Virus record (IMG/VR): IMGVR_UViG_3300033158_000004
Span: 1 to 39,245 of that record
DNA: 39,245 nucleotides
Reading direction: 5' to 3' (one strand)
From: a virus
The translations under genes and the position numbers were made by a program. Positions 1-7,038 of the stretch are shown in pieces. Numbering within the stretch: the stretch's first letter is position 1; each line of letters starts with the position of its first letter. The notes beneath the pieces are model-generated. The model was not told where the DNA came from and ran no database searches. It was given only the letters and a program-made list of their open reading frames with translations.

Positions 1-7
1 CGAGGGG
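1..7. repeat. Terminal 7-bp identity (CGAGGGG) with 39239-39245
   Basis: The window begins and ends with CGAGGGG. Removing one copy restores an uninterrupted reading frame across the join, which suggests that the window is a circularly closed phage map with a 7-base overlap at the cut point. Confidence 0.6.
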
Positions 8-55
8 ATCCAATTTCTTGACGATCCGGGAGGTGTTCGGCGAGATGAAGCTCAT
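1..55 (-). CDS. N-terminal part of head-associated protein, cut by the window edge
   Basis: ATG at 53-55 reads leftward off the window edge (MSFISPNTSRIVKKLDP...). The first 7 bases of the window equal the last 7; once they are merged the frame continues into the open frame at 39245-39027 and gives a protein of about 88 residues. It lies 44 bp downstream of terL, where podophages often have a small head protein before the portal. An upstream in-frame GTG at 86-88 is possible, but the ATG is preferred. The Shine-Dalgarno sequence is weak. Function unknown. Confidence 0.6.
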   Translation of the reverse strand, partial: MSFISPNTSRIVKKLDPL

Positions 56-99
56 GGTGCACGCGAGCCTGCCCCGCGCGCTCGGCACAAGCAACGCCC

Positions 100-1626
100 C
101 TACATCTCGGAGTAGGGCGGCCGGATGCGTCGCTGCCCGAACTCCCCACGCAGGACGACCCGACCCTCGCCGGCGCCGAGCATGCGGTACTGATCCGCCT
201 CGCAGATGTGACTCACCTCGTTCTTCTCCGGCTGCGCCTGGTAGATGTCAGCCCCGGCGGCGGTCGCGATGCGCTTGTAGCGGTACTCCCCCGCCATACC
301 GCGCAGGAGCATCGGGCAGTCGTAGCGGCTCACCTGGTAGCCGGGCTCCCCGTCGATCAAGCGGTTCATGGCCTGGGCGTGGGCTTCGCGCCTGAGCGTG
401 AAGTCGTTCGTCGAGGCGGGGCGCACCTGCGTAAGCCCGGCATTGCGCAGGATCTTGAAGCAGGTCTCCTCGCTATCGGCTTGGGAGCGGGCATCGCCCG
501 CGGGGTCCCCGGTGATCGACTCGATCGAGAACTCAGCGCACCGGCTATTGAGGAAGCCCTTCAGGGCCTCGGCGAACTGCTTGGCGCCCGCGTTCGCGCT
601 GACGAGCTCCCAGCGCACGCGCTGAATGCCGCGGTAGGTACGCTGCCCGATCGATGCGGCCGGCGTGAGCCCGAAGTCGAGCCCGATGGTGAGCGGGAGC
701 CTCGGGTCGAGCTCGAACTCCCGCACATGGAGCGCGCGGCGGAACTCAGGATAAACGGCGCGACCCTCCTGGATGAAGCCGTACTCGTTGTGGACGTAGA
801 CCTTGATCCACTCGGGGGATTTGCCGGCGGAGATGCGGGCGTAATAGTCGGGCGGAGTATTGGCCTGGTTCTCGGCATCGGGCGACAAACCCGAGGGCTG
901 GCTGAAGAACTCGAAGAGCCGCTGGCCGGGCTTCAGGAGCCCGCGCGCCATGAGGTCGCGCTCGGCATCGCGCGTGCTCGTGATGAGTTCCGCCCCCTTT
1001 TCCGTGCTCGCGTCCTGCTCGGCGAGGATCTGCCACCAGTGCCCCATGTTGGGGCTATTGGTATCCATCGCGATCTGCCCGCCCACGCAGCCGCCTAAGC
1101 GCACCGGCGGATAGCGCCCGACGCGCGCCGTGAGTCCGTCCAGGATCGCCTTCGGGACCTCACGCGCCTCGTTGATCCAGGCGGCGGTCAGGTCCATGCC
1201 GAGGAGCTTTCTGACATCGGGCTCGCGGTCGAGCGAGACGAAAATCACCTCGAGGTCGAGCTTCGCGTCCCGGATGTGGTGCGTCGGGGGGGCCGACCAG
1301 GTCCACTTGCCGAGCGTCTGCGGGATCCACTCGTGCCAGGTCTTGATGGTCGTCGTCTTGAGTTCGGCATAGGTGTTGCGGATCACGGCGATGCGGGCGT
1401 GGCGGCGGCCGTCCTTCTGCACGACCTGCCGCTGGGCCACGAACATGACGAACATCACGCAGGCCGAGGACTTGCCCGAATGGAAGGGCCCGCGGATGCC
1501 CTTCACCAGCGCCTCGGAGAGCAGGAACTGATCGGCGATCCTCCCCGGGCTCGTGTAGTCGAGCGAGAGCGTCACACGCGCGGCGGGAGCGAGAGGATGC
1601 GCGCGCCGCTTTGTCGCACGCGCCAT
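100..1626 (-). CDS. terL: Terminase large subunit (packaging ATPase-nuclease)
   Basis: 508 residues, the usual size for TerL, the motor that drives DNA into the prohead and cuts it. Visible motifs: Walker A near residues 46-54 (GPFHSGKSS), an acidic Walker B-like segment ending in AAWINEA with the catalytic Glu near 153, and a nuclease half with IGLDFG (Asp about 317) and ITGDPAGD (Asp about 374 and 378), as in the RNase H-fold nuclease of TerL proteins. The ATG at 1624-1626 lies inside the 3' end of the preceding 107-codon gene (54 bp overlap). It follows terS by one small gene. TerL identification is firm; the packaging type (headful, cos or direct repeats) cannot be read from the sequence. 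Confidence 0.95.
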   Translation of the reverse strand: MARATKRRAHPLAPAARVTLSLDYTSPGRIADQFLLSEALVKGIRGPFHSGKSSACVMFVMFVAQRQVVQKDGRRHARIAVIRNTYAELKTTTIKTWHEWIPQTLGKWTWSAPPTHHIRDAKLDLEVIFVSLDREPDVRKLLGMDLTAAWINEAREVPKAILDGLTARVGRYPPVRLGGCVGGQIAMDTNSPNMGHWWQILAEQDASTEKGAELITSTRDAERDLMARGLLKPGQRLFEFFSQPSGLSPDAENQANTPPDYYARISAGKSPEWIKVYVHNEYGFIQEGRAVYPEFRRALHVREFELDPRLPLTIGLDFGLTPAASIGQRTYRGIQRVRWELVSANAGAKQFAEALKGFLNSRCAEFSIESITGDPAGDARSQADSEETCFKILRNAGLTQVRPASTNDFTLRREAHAQAMNRLIDGEPGYQVSRYDCPMLLRGMAGEYRYKRIATAAGADIYQAQPEKNEVSHICEADQYRMLGAGEGRVVLRGEFGQRRIRPPYSEM

Positions 1627-1895
1627 CGCTCCTGCTGCTCTTTCAGCTCTTCCAGCGTGGACTGTGGGAGTTGCTGAAGCTCTTCCATCGTCGGCGCGTG
1701 GAGCGCGAGCATCTTGTCGAAGCGCAGGAGCGTCCCGCAGCAGAGTGCCAGCGTCAGATCCCCGGTGCGCGGGCGCCCGCGGTTGTGCGGATCAGAGCTC
1801 GCGTTGATCGTGGCACCGCACCCGGGGCAGAGGCTCACCGGATGCTTCCAGCCCTTCGCGCCCCCGCGTTCGGCCGTGCCGCGCCGGTCAGCCAC
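1572..1895 (-). CDS. Small Cys-motif protein between TerS and TerL
   Basis: 107 residues from a GTG start. It has a Cys pair (CPGC near residue 23) and a second CC pair near residue 52, a spacing compatible with a small zinc ribbon, followed by a Gln/Glu-rich helix (EELQQLPQSTLEELKEQQERW). It overlaps terS by 8 bp and terL by 54 bp, so it is part of the packaging operon and probably translationally coupled. No family recognised. The long overlap with terL could mean that one of the two starts is misplaced. Confidence 0.65.
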   Translation of the reverse strand: MADRRGTAERGGAKGWKHPVSLCPGCGATINASSDPHNRGRPRTGDLTLALCCGTLLRFDKMLALHAPTMEELQQLPQSTLEELKEQQERWRVRQSGARILSLPPRV

Positions 1896-2427
1896 GGCGG
1901 GGCGGATCGCTCGAGAGGCGGATCGTGAGGTTGAGGCCGCCCGTTTCGCCCGGGCTTGCGGTCTTGTGCATCCCGAGAATACTCATGCACTTCTCGAGCG
2001 CCACGAGCTTGTCGCGCACCTTGATGCGCCGGACCATGCCGACCGCCTGACGTTCCTCGCCCCGGCCCTGGTACTCCTCGAAGCTCTCGACGCCCCCGAT
2101 CATCGCCGCCTCGTCCTCGGTGAGATCGGCAAGCGCCTTCAGGTTGTAGCCCTCGTCGAAGAGCCTGCGCACGTCCCCGTAGGCGATGCGCGCGATCTCC
2201 CGGCAGGTGCGCTCGGCCGTGATCTCCGCCGCATCCGTCACGCGCTTCAAGAGCTTCGCGATCTGCTCGCCCACCTCTGGGTCCGCCAAGAGGCGCGACG
2301 CCGTCACGTAGGCCGAGCGCGGCGCGTAGCCCGCGCGGATGGCCGCCTGGGTCGCGTTCAGGTCCTTCGCGTACTCGTAGGCGAAGCGCACGCGCCGGTC
2401 CGCGGCGGGTTTACCCGTCTGCGCCAT
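1888..2427 (-). CDS. terS: Terminase small subunit
   Basis: 179 residues matching the Terminase_2 pattern. An N-terminal helix-turn-helix of the type LNATQAAIRAGY (about residues 22-34) should bind the packaging site. A middle helical region containing ITAERTCREIARIAYGD is typical of the oligomerisation domain. The C-terminal part contains KVRDKLVALEKCMSILGMHK, the segment that usually precedes TerL contacts in this family. The ATG overlaps the stop of the upstream 59-codon gene by one base (ATGA). Its role is recognition of viral DNA and handover to TerL. Confidence 0.92.
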   Translation of the reverse strand: MAQTGKPAADRRVRFAYEYAKDLNATQAAIRAGYAPRSAYVTASRLLADPEVGEQIAKLLKRVTDAAEITAERTCREIARIAYGDVRRLFDEGYNLKALADLTEDEAAMIGGVESFEEYQGRGEERQAVGMVRRIKVRDKLVALEKCMSILGMHKTASPGETGGLNLTIRLSSDPPRRG

Positions 2428-2606
2428 CAGCGCCTGGCCGCGCGGGCGTACTTGCGCCGGGCCACGTGGGCGGGCAACGCGCTCACGTGCTGCCCGTGGC
2501 TGTGGGAGACGAACTTCTGCCCGACCGACTTCGGGATCCCGATGGTGCTATGACCAGAGGCGGCCGCATGCATGGCCGCGTTCTGCGCTTTTGAGAGCAT
2601 CGGCAT
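2427..2606 (-). CDS. Small basic phage protein, 59 aa
   Basis: The frame is open further upstream, but the ATG at 2604-2606 overlaps the stop of the upstream gene as ATGA, so 59 residues is the likely product. It begins MPMLSKAQNAAMHAAASG and continues with a GIPKSVGQKFV segment, a pattern I associate with small uncharacterised proteins encoded next to terminase or replication genes in many tailed phages. Basic C-terminus (HVARRKYARAARR). Role unknown; nucleic-acid binding is possible from charge alone. Confidence 0.7.
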   Translation of the reverse strand: MPMLSKAQNAAMHAAASGHSTIGIPKSVGQKFVSHSHGQHVSALPAHVARRKYARAARR

Positions 2607-2860
2607 CAGCCGCCCACCTCGTCGTTGACCGCCCGCTGGCGCGCGCTGAAGGCCTCGGCTTCCGCGGGCTCGATGCGCTCGCAATAGACCGCGCCGTCCT
2701 CCTGGCGCAGCCACAGCGGGCGGTGCCCTGGGTGCGCGATCACGAAGCCGCCGGCCGGATGCGCGCGCGCTTCCTCGCCCGGCCTGAGCGTCACGCGCGG
2801 CGCCTCACGTTCCACGTGGAACTCGTGGCCGCAGTGCGGGCAGAGAACGAGCTCAGACAT
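2606..2860 (-). CDS. Small zinc-ribbon-like protein, 84 aa
   Basis: Starts at the ATG 2858-2860 (MSELVLCPHCGHEF); longer readings upstream run through the HNH gene. The N-terminal CPHC pair with one further Cys near residue 60 suggests a half zinc ribbon. The start overlaps the end of the HNH gene by 8 bp, and the stop overlaps the next start as ATGA. Codons for the EFHVER segment carry a perfect parS-type palindrome (separate entry), so part of this coding sequence may be held at the DNA level. Function unknown. Confidence 0.72.
   Translation of the reverse strand: MSELVLCPHCGHEFHVEREAPRVTLRPGEEARAHPAGGFVIAHPGHRPLWLRQEDGAVYCERIEPAEAEAFSARQRAVNDEVGG
2809..2822. promoter_or_regulatory. parS-type palindrome (ParB-binding site), copy 1
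   Basis: Perfect 14-bp palindrome GTTCCACGTGGAAC, identical to the core of the chromosomal parS site bound by ParB/Spo0J in many bacteria (the Pseudomonas-type version of the consensus). It sits inside the 84-codon gene in the register TTC CAC GTG GAA. A second perfect copy is at 22272-22285. No parA or parB gene is in the window, so any ParB would be the host's. Confidence 0.7.
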
Positions 2861-3506
2861 GGGGCTCTCGATATAGCCTCGCGCCGGTCCCCCAAGTTGG
2901 CGTCTTGCGATGGCAGGCCACGCACAACGTGCGCCCGTTGGATAGATCAAGCGCCAGGTCAGGACGGGCCGCGTAGGGGATGATGTGATCCGCATTGATA
3001 CGCCCTCCGCGCTCGCCGCATCTCTGACACGTGTAGTCGTCGCGGGCGAACACAGCGCGCCGCCACGTCAAGTATTCCACGCGCCCCATCAGCGCGTGGC
3101 GTGCCGTACCGTAAGTCCCTCCCCGCCAATTGTGGTTACGCTCACCGCGCATATCGTGTCGCGCCTTGCCGAGACGGGCGCGGGAGATCCCGGCTGCGCG
3201 ACTCGGGTGCTTCACGCCCTCGATCAGCGCGTGACGCACCGCGCTGGAATTTCGGTACTTCCACTTGCCCGCGCAGGAGTTGCCGCAGAATCGCAGTCCG
3301 CTGTGGCGCAGCGGCTTGGAGCAAAGCGTGCACCGCGTGCACTCGTAGCACTTGATGCGCCTGCCGCTGCGAGATGCGAATTCCTTGCCACACGAGCGGC
3401 ACCGCAAGGCGAACGACCGGGACTCGCCAGCTCTGAAGCGGCCGTCAGGCACGATGCCGAGCCTCCGCAGCGCGGTGTCTGCCAGCCGCAGCCATTTCCG
3501 CGACAC
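2853..3506 (-). CDS. HNH endonuclease with N-terminal zinc fingers
   Basis: 217 residues from a GTG start. The N-terminal half has repeated Cys pairs (CRSC 36-39, CYEC/CTRC/C 53-62, C74/C78) that look like zinc-binding DNA-recognition modules, followed by a basic linker. The C-terminal HNH domain has C160-x2-C163, D173-H174 (the catalytic DH), N190, and C195-x2-C198-H199. It lies in the packaging operon, where HNH proteins may assist terminase cleavage in HK97-type phages; a homing role is the alternative. It overlaps the upstream 64-codon gene by 62 bp, so the true start may be further in. Confidence 0.85.
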   Translation of the reverse strand: MSRKWLRLADTALRRLGIVPDGRFRAGESRSFALRCRSCGKEFASRSGRRIKCYECTRCTLCSKPLRHSGLRFCGNSCAGKWKYRNSSAVRHALIEGVKHPSRAAGISRARLGKARHDMRGERNHNWRGGTYGTARHALMGRVEYLTWRRAVFARDDYTCQRCGERGGRINADHIIPYAARPDLALDLSNGRTLCVACHRKTPTWGTGARLYREPHV

Positions 3507-3639
3507 GCTTAGCCCCGTATTTTCTGCGGGCGATGAATGCGCTCAAGGCCCCCGGATTGTGCACGCCCTTGCGCCCCGCGAGCTTGTGCTCCATGGCGGC
3601 GAATCGTCCGCCCCCGCCTGGTTCCATCGACTTTGCCAC
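3445..3639 (-). CDS. Small basic phage protein, 64 aa
   Basis: GTG start at 3637-3639. The sequence pattern MEHKLAGRKGVHNPGALSAFIARRKYG is a layout I associate with small uncharacterised phage proteins near DNA-metabolism genes (a KLAGRxGVxNPxALAAxIGRxKYG-like motif). Strongly basic. It begins 3 bp after the 170-codon gene ends and runs 62 bp into the HNH gene. Function unknown. Confidence 0.65.
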   Translation of the reverse strand: MAKSMEPGGGGRFAAMEHKLAGRKGVHNPGALSAFIARRKYGAKRVAEMAAAGRHRAAEARHRA

Positions 3640-3642
3640 GTG

Positions 3643-4155
3643 CTACTCCTCTCGCGGGAGACCCATCTCGCGCTCGTGCACGGGACGGTTCCCGGTGGTT
3701 CCGGCGCGCGTCGCGCCCGTCAGTTTCGCTTTCCGCCAGTTCTGCCCGACCTGCGCCGAGTATCGGTCGAGACAGGCGACCGCGAGCCGGCGCAGTACCG
3801 TCGTGGAGACCGGGAGTCCCGTCTGCCGGTCGGTCTCCGCGAAGGCGATGGTTTCGAGCCCGTCGCGGAGCGTCTCGACCGCCTTCGAGAGCTTGAGGTT
3901 GCCCTCCTGGGCATGCCGCTGGGCCTCCTGTGCGGCCTCCAGGGGGTCCAAGGGCTCGACGGGCGGTCTCGGCTCCTTTGGCGCGGGATCGCCGCGTGGC
4001 GCGCTCCGTGCGTTGGCAGAGCCGCGTTTCGCCGCCGCCCTCATGGCGAGGGCGCGTTGAGCCCGACCCCGGCGGCGTTTGACACGGGGCGCGGTGGTCT
4101 CGGCCGCGGATGCCGTGGTGGGCTCCGCCGAGGTCGGGTTTTCGGTCTCAGTCAT
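3643..4155 (-). CDS. Hypothetical protein with disordered, charged N-terminus, 170 aa
   Basis: The first 75 or so residues are low-complexity (Thr/Ala, then Arg-rich RVKRRRGRAQRA, then Pro-rich). The remainder is predicted helical, with an EAAQEAQRHAQEGNLKLSKAV segment that could be a short coiled coil. ATG at 4153-4155, 8 bp overlap with the upstream gene. No family recognised. The basic tail-like N-terminus suggests nucleic-acid contact, but nothing more specific is supported. Confidence 0.65.
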   Translation of the reverse strand: MTETENPTSAEPTTASAAETTAPRVKRRRGRAQRALAMRAAAKRGSANARSAPRGDPAPKEPRPPVEPLDPLEAAQEAQRHAQEGNLKLSKAVETLRDGLETIAFAETDRQTGLPVSTTVLRRLAVACLDRYSAQVGQNWRKAKLTGATRAGTTGNRPVHEREMGLPREE

Positions 4156-4453
4156 AGACGTCTCCGGTGGCGAGCTGCGCCTTCGTCACCCCGCGCGGCC
4201 CCTTGTTGCGGCGGTTCGCGAGGCGCCGGGTGCGGTCGTAGCGCGCCTCCTTCGTGCCCGGGCGCTCGTCCCCGAGCTCGCGCATGAGCGCGTTCGCGAG
4301 CAGCGTCGTGAGATCCGCGAGGCGAGTGCGGTCAATGCGGGAGAGGAGATCGGTGTCTTCGCCAAAGCGCATCGACCAGCGCACGCGCAGATGATCGAGA
4401 CAGCGCTCAAGGTGCGCAACCACCTCCTGGCGCACCGCCTCGACGTTCTTCAC
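4148..4453 (-). CDS. Hypothetical protein, 101 aa
   Basis: GTG start at 4451-4453 overlapping the preceding stop as GTGA. The N-terminal 60 residues read as amphipathic helices (VEAVRQEVVAHLERCLDHL...), with a basic C-terminal RTRRLANRRNKGPRG segment. It belongs to the closely overlapped minus-strand chain between the DUF1064 gene and the terminase genes. No family recognised. Confidence 0.65.
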   Translation of the reverse strand: MKNVEAVRQEVVAHLERCLDHLRVRWSMRFGEDTDLLSRIDRTRLADLTTLLANALMRELGDERPGTKEARYDRTRRLANRRNKGPRGVTKAQLATGDVYD

Positions 4454-4638
4454 GTCTTCACCTCCTCGACCTTCGGCCCCTTCATCGGGACCGTGCCCGT
4501 GCTCAGCCGATCATAGCGCACGAGGCGCGCGGGCCGTCCAGTGAAGTCATCGACCAGGTAGTAGAACCCGTCCCCGATCTGCCGGATCACGCTCACGCGG
4601 CTGTGCTTGCCATCGCTACGGCGCATCTGGGCGATCAC
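4450..4638 (-). CDS. Hypothetical protein, 62 aa
   Basis: GTG start at 4636-4638, overlapping the upstream stop as GTGA. A compact sequence with alternating hydrophobic residues (VSVIRQIGDGFYYLVDDFTGRPARLVRYDRL) suggests a small beta-barrel-like fold. No family recognised. Both ends overlap neighbouring genes by 4 bp, which supports it being real. Confidence 0.65.
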   Translation of the reverse strand: MIAQMRRSDGKHSRVSVIRQIGDGFYYLVDDFTGRPARLVRYDRLSTGTVPMKGPKVEEVKT

Positions 4639-4856
4639 TGGGGCGTTCCTTGTGGCTCAGCCTGGTAGCGCGCGCACCAGCCGCCACGGTCAACGGGCGG
4701 GTGCATCCCGACGACGCGCATCTCGCCTGGGCGGTTGCCCGGCAGCACGCAGGGGCGCGGCGGCTCGGCACGGCACGAGAGGATCGGCTTCTCGAACCCA
4801 TCGACGGTGAGGATCGCCGAGTACATGCAATCGCCGCAGGTGCCTGCCGGCCTCAC
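4635..4856 (-). CDS. Hypothetical Cys-containing protein, 73 aa
   Basis: GTG start at 4854-4856 with a GTGA overlap. Five cysteines (CGDC near residues 7-10, then single Cys near 28, 36 and 61) suggest a metal-binding or compact fold. A CxxC-C-C-WC-type layout of this length recurs in small phage proteins of unknown role. Function not assignable. Confidence 0.62.
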   Translation of the reverse strand: MRPAGTCGDCMYSAILTVDGFEKPILSCRAEPPRPCVLPGNRPGEMRVVGMHPPVDRGGWCARYQAEPQGTPQ

Positions 4857-5314
4857 GAGAACCTCGCCACGTCCGCGCGCTTCAGAATGCGGACCCGCAC
4901 GCCGTAGAGCTGCTCGACCATCGCGAGCTTAACGCGCGAGGCCTCGGTGAGAAAGCCCTTCGTCTCCTCCGCTGTGACCCCAAGGTCGTTCCATCGCGCA
5001 GGCGTGTCCCACACGACCAGGAAATCACAGCGGTAGGTCGCGCCAGGCGCCAGCACGAACGGCACCTGGCGCAGGAAGTACTTCACCTCGCCCGAGGCTC
5101 TCAGGAGCTTCAGCTCGCAGTAGCGATCCGCTTCGAGGCGCGAGTCGAATCGAAAGCCGTCGACGACCGTCGCGCGGTTGCGGTACTTGGTGCGGCGCAA
5201 ACCGAAGTCGATGCCTGCGGAGCCGATCGCCGAGCGGACGACGGTAGCGTGCGGCAGACGTTCACGCACGCCCCGGACCTTGGCGAGCCAGGCCCTTCTC
5301 TCAGAGATCTTCAA
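4853..5314 (-). CDS. DUF1064 family putative PD-(D/E)XK nuclease
   Basis: 153 residues with the DUF1064 pattern: TKYRN...VDGFRFDSRLEADRY near 43-65, then YRCDF (Asp 97) and an E-T-K motif at 117-119. The conserved Glu61/Asp97/ExK arrangement is that of the PD-(D/E)XK nuclease fold; phage members are thought to be small endonucleases, possibly Holliday-junction-resolvase-like. TTG start at 5312-5314 overlapping the upstream stop. It lies in the minus-strand operon downstream of the winged-helix protein, fitting a role in replication or packaging DNA processing. Biochemical activity is inferred from the family. Confidence 0.82.
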   Translation of the reverse strand: MKISERRAWLAKVRGVRERLPHATVVRSAIGSAGIDFGLRRTKYRNRATVVDGFRFDSRLEADRYCELKLLRASGEVKYFLRQVPFVLAPGATYRCDFLVVWDTPARWNDLGVTAEETKGFLTEASRVKLAMVEQLYGVRVRILKRADVARFS

Positions 5315-5598
5315 TGACTCCTATCCTTGGGCCTGCGACGCAAGCCGAATACCCTGCGAAGCGTTTTTTCGCTGATTTCGTATTCCGCAGCGATGTATAT
5401 CAGTTTCTTGCCTAGGACCAAATCGAAGAGCAGACGCGTCAGCCTGTCAGGTCCCAATTCCCCGAGGATTATCAATGCTGGCGGGCGGCCTGGCCCTCTG
5501 CGGTAATTACCTGCGATCGCGCAGTAGATGGTCACAATCCGCGCGACCGTGGCCACGACGTACCTGCGCGTTGCCGGGTCGAAGGAAGGAGTTGACAT
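5311..5598 (-). CDS. Small helix-turn-helix-like protein, about 95 aa
   Basis: The C-terminal part has a helix-turn-helix-like stretch (IYIAAEYEISEKTLRRVFGL) ending in Arg-rich RRPKDRSH, suggesting DNA binding. Two starts are possible: ATG at 5596-5598, whose bases overlap the ATG of the plus-strand HNH gene (shared CATG), or a TTG at 5608-5610 adding four residues inside the HNH gene. Neither has a strong ribosome site. The stop overlaps the DUF1064 start. On its own strand it is separated from the next upstream gene by about 300 bp occupied by the HNH gene, so the HNH insertion may have displaced its original leader. Confidence 0.6.
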   Translation of the reverse strand: MSTPSFDPATRRYVVATVARIVTIYCAIAGNYRRGPGRPPALIILGELGPDRLTRLLFDLVLGKKLIYIAAEYEISEKTLRRVFGLRRRPKDRSH

Positions 5599-5923
5599 GG
5601 GATTTTTCAATTACCGCTCACGCGAATGGGAGCGGTTCCAGCGGCAGCAGATTGAGCGCGCCGACTTTCGTTGTCAGTCGCCGGGTTGCGGTACTCGCCG
5701 GCACCTGCACGCGCACCACATGGTGCCGATCTGGCGCGCTCCCCACCTCGCTTACGAGCCGAGGAACATTATGGTGCTGTGCCCGGTGCACCACGCGCGC
5801 GTTCACGGCTGGGCGTTCGTCCCTCGTCACTGGTTCACCGGTGACGAGCCAGCGAACGAGGACCAGTTCGAGTTCGACTTCTCAGACGAGCGAGAGAGAC
5901 CCGAGCGTCAGACACGGAAGTAG
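5597..5923 (+). CDS. HNH endonuclease, oppositely oriented insertion
   Basis: 108 residues from ATG 5597-5599, with a good ribosome site (GGAAGGAG) 5 bases upstream. HNH motif: C26/C31, catalytic H40-H41, N57, then C62-x2-H65-H66 as in small HNH nucleases. It is the only plus-strand gene inside a minus-strand operon and fills the gap between two genes otherwise linked by overlaps, which is how free-standing homing endonucleases insert. It ends in an acidic tail (DQFEFDFSDERERPE) and overlaps the end of the small gene at 5908-6063 by 16 bp. Confidence 0.88.
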   Translation: MGFFNYRSREWERFQRQQIERADFRCQSPGCGTRRHLHAHHMVPIWRAPHLAYEPRNIMVLCPVHHARVHGWAFVPRHWFTGDEPANEDQFEFDFSDERERPERQTRK

Positions 5924-6063
5924 CCCCGCATGCGGCAGTGCCAGCGCAGGGCCGCGACCTGCAGCGCGTACTGCTTGCCGAGCCGCAGGCCCGCGATGCG
6001 GCCCACCCGAAGCTCTGCGGCGAGCCAGAGCCCGTGCTTGCCCCAAAGGTCCTGCGTGGTCAC
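5908..6063 (-). CDS. Small basic protein, 51 aa (short gene)
   Basis: GTG start at 6061-6063 overlaps the stop of the winged-helix gene (GTGA). It reads VTTQDLWGKHGLWLAAELRV, then GRIAGLRLGKQYALQVAALR, ending WHCRMRGYFRV. The perfect stop/start overlap and an amphipathic, Trp- and Arg-rich composition support a real, translationally coupled product. The 3' end runs 16 bp into the convergent HNH gene. No family recognised. Confidence 0.6.
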   Translation of the reverse strand: MTTQDLWGKHGLWLAAELRVGRIAGLRLGKQYALQVAALRWHCRMRGYFRV

Positions 6064-6674
6064 TGCTTCGCCTTCTGGCGCATGGCATGCGCCTCGTCTG
6101 GTGTCATCCCGAAACGAGCCTTGAATTCCGCGTCGGCGTTCGGCTGACGCCCCTTTGGAGGCTCCTCGCGCTCACGTAGTGCCCGAGCGAGCGAGCCCTC
6201 CGGAGGCGTGTATCCGAGGTCCTCGCGCGGCCCCGGCTCTGCGGGTGTCGGCCGCGCGCCTCTGAGGTTTTCTTCGGATCTCTTCGGATTGGGTGTCAAA
6301 GCTTGAGACCCCGTGGCGGCCTCCGTGACACCCCGTGAGACCTCGGGTGATACCCCGTCAGACGTCCGGGGTGTCACCGTGAGACCCCGTGGGGTTATGT
6401 CGTATACGACTGGGCGCCTGTCCGCCCGCTTGATGTAGGCGGCGGCGATCTCCTGGTTGCCGCGCTTGATGACGCCAGCTTGCTCGAAGCGCTGCAGATG
6501 GCGCCTTACGGTAGCCTCAGACAGGCCAGTGTCCTGCATGAGCTGGCGTAGCGAGGGGAATGCGTTCGCGCCGTCCTCGCCCGCGTAGTTCGCTAGGCAC
6601 ATCAAAACCAGCCTCTCCGTGGGCTCGGTGATCTCCTGCTGCTTGATCGCCCAAGCCATCGCTTGAATGCTCAT
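6060..6674 (-). CDS. Winged-helix DNA-binding protein, possible replication initiator
   Basis: 204 residues. The N-terminal 90 residues form a helix-turn-helix_36-type winged helix (AFPSLRQLMQDTGLSEATVRRHLQRFEQAGVI followed by a basic wing). This arrangement is seen in phage O-like replication proteins and in plasmid-type initiators. The middle is Pro/Arg-rich and probably disordered; the end reads FKARFGMTPDEAHAMRQKAKQ. ATG at 6672-6674 preceded by a GGGGGA ribosome-site-like run. It follows the Cro-like gene in the leftward early operon. Initiator versus regulator cannot be settled from sequence; no helicase partner is visible. Confidence 0.72.
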   Translation of the reverse strand: MSIQAMAWAIKQQEITEPTERLVLMCLANYAGEDGANAFPSLRQLMQDTGLSEATVRRHLQRFEQAGVIKRGNQEIAAAYIKRADRRPVVYDITPRGLTVTPRTSDGVSPEVSRGVTEAATGSQALTPNPKRSEENLRGARPTPAEPGPREDLGYTPPEGSLARALREREEPPKGRQPNADAEFKARFGMTPDEAHAMRQKAKQ

Positions 6675-6821
6675 CTATCCCCCGCTCGTCAATACATACA
6701 ACGCCGTAGGCGAAAACCGACAGCGCTTGCCTACTTGCGACATTCTGGGAGGCCCCGTTACAATGCGGCCTCGGCTTCCTCCCCCGAAGCCATCCGGCGG
6801 CCTGGCGGCAGGCTAGCGCAC
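6675..6821. other. Non-coding spacer between Cro-like and winged-helix genes
   Basis: 147 bp with no convincing gene. Contains an inverted pair GTAGGC (about 6716-6721) and GCCTAC (about 6728-6733), and a second pair GAGGCC/GGCCTC on the minus strand around 6750-6772 with a loop of about 12 bases. It is less GC-rich near 6690-6720. It could hold a terminator, an operator or an origin; none can be assigned. Confidence 0.35.
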
Positions 6822-7034
6822 CTAGACCGTCAGGCCGCCCGGATTCCCGACACGCCGGTAGATCACCCGACGCTCGAGCCCGAGCTTGGCAAGGAGCGCC
6901 TCGTCGGGGTTATCCATCACGCCGTTCATGAGCCTCCAGACGTAGGCATGGTCGGTCCCGAGCGCCCTCGCGGCTGGCCGCACCCCACCGTGCTTGCGCA
7001 CGAACCTTTTCACCGTCACCTGTAGTGTGCTCAT
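6822..7034 (-). CDS. Cro/CI-type helix-turn-helix regulator, 70 aa
   Basis: ATG at 7032-7034 is the last plausible start; the frame is open far upstream but into the promoter region. It reads MSTLQVTVKRFVRKHGGVRP, then AARALGTDHAYVWRLMNG, a compact lambda-repressor-like helix-turn-helix at residues 5-40 with the typical AAxALG turn. It faces the rightward early operon across a 121-bp divergent spacer, the classic position of a Cro-type switch regulator. No second (CI-size) repressor and no integrase are visible, so lysogeny is not supported by this sequence. Confidence 0.75.
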   Translation of the reverse strand: MSTLQVTVKRFVRKHGGVRPAARALGTDHAYVWRLMNGVMDNPDEALLAKLGLERRVIYRRVGNPGGLTV

Positions 7035-7038
7035 AATC

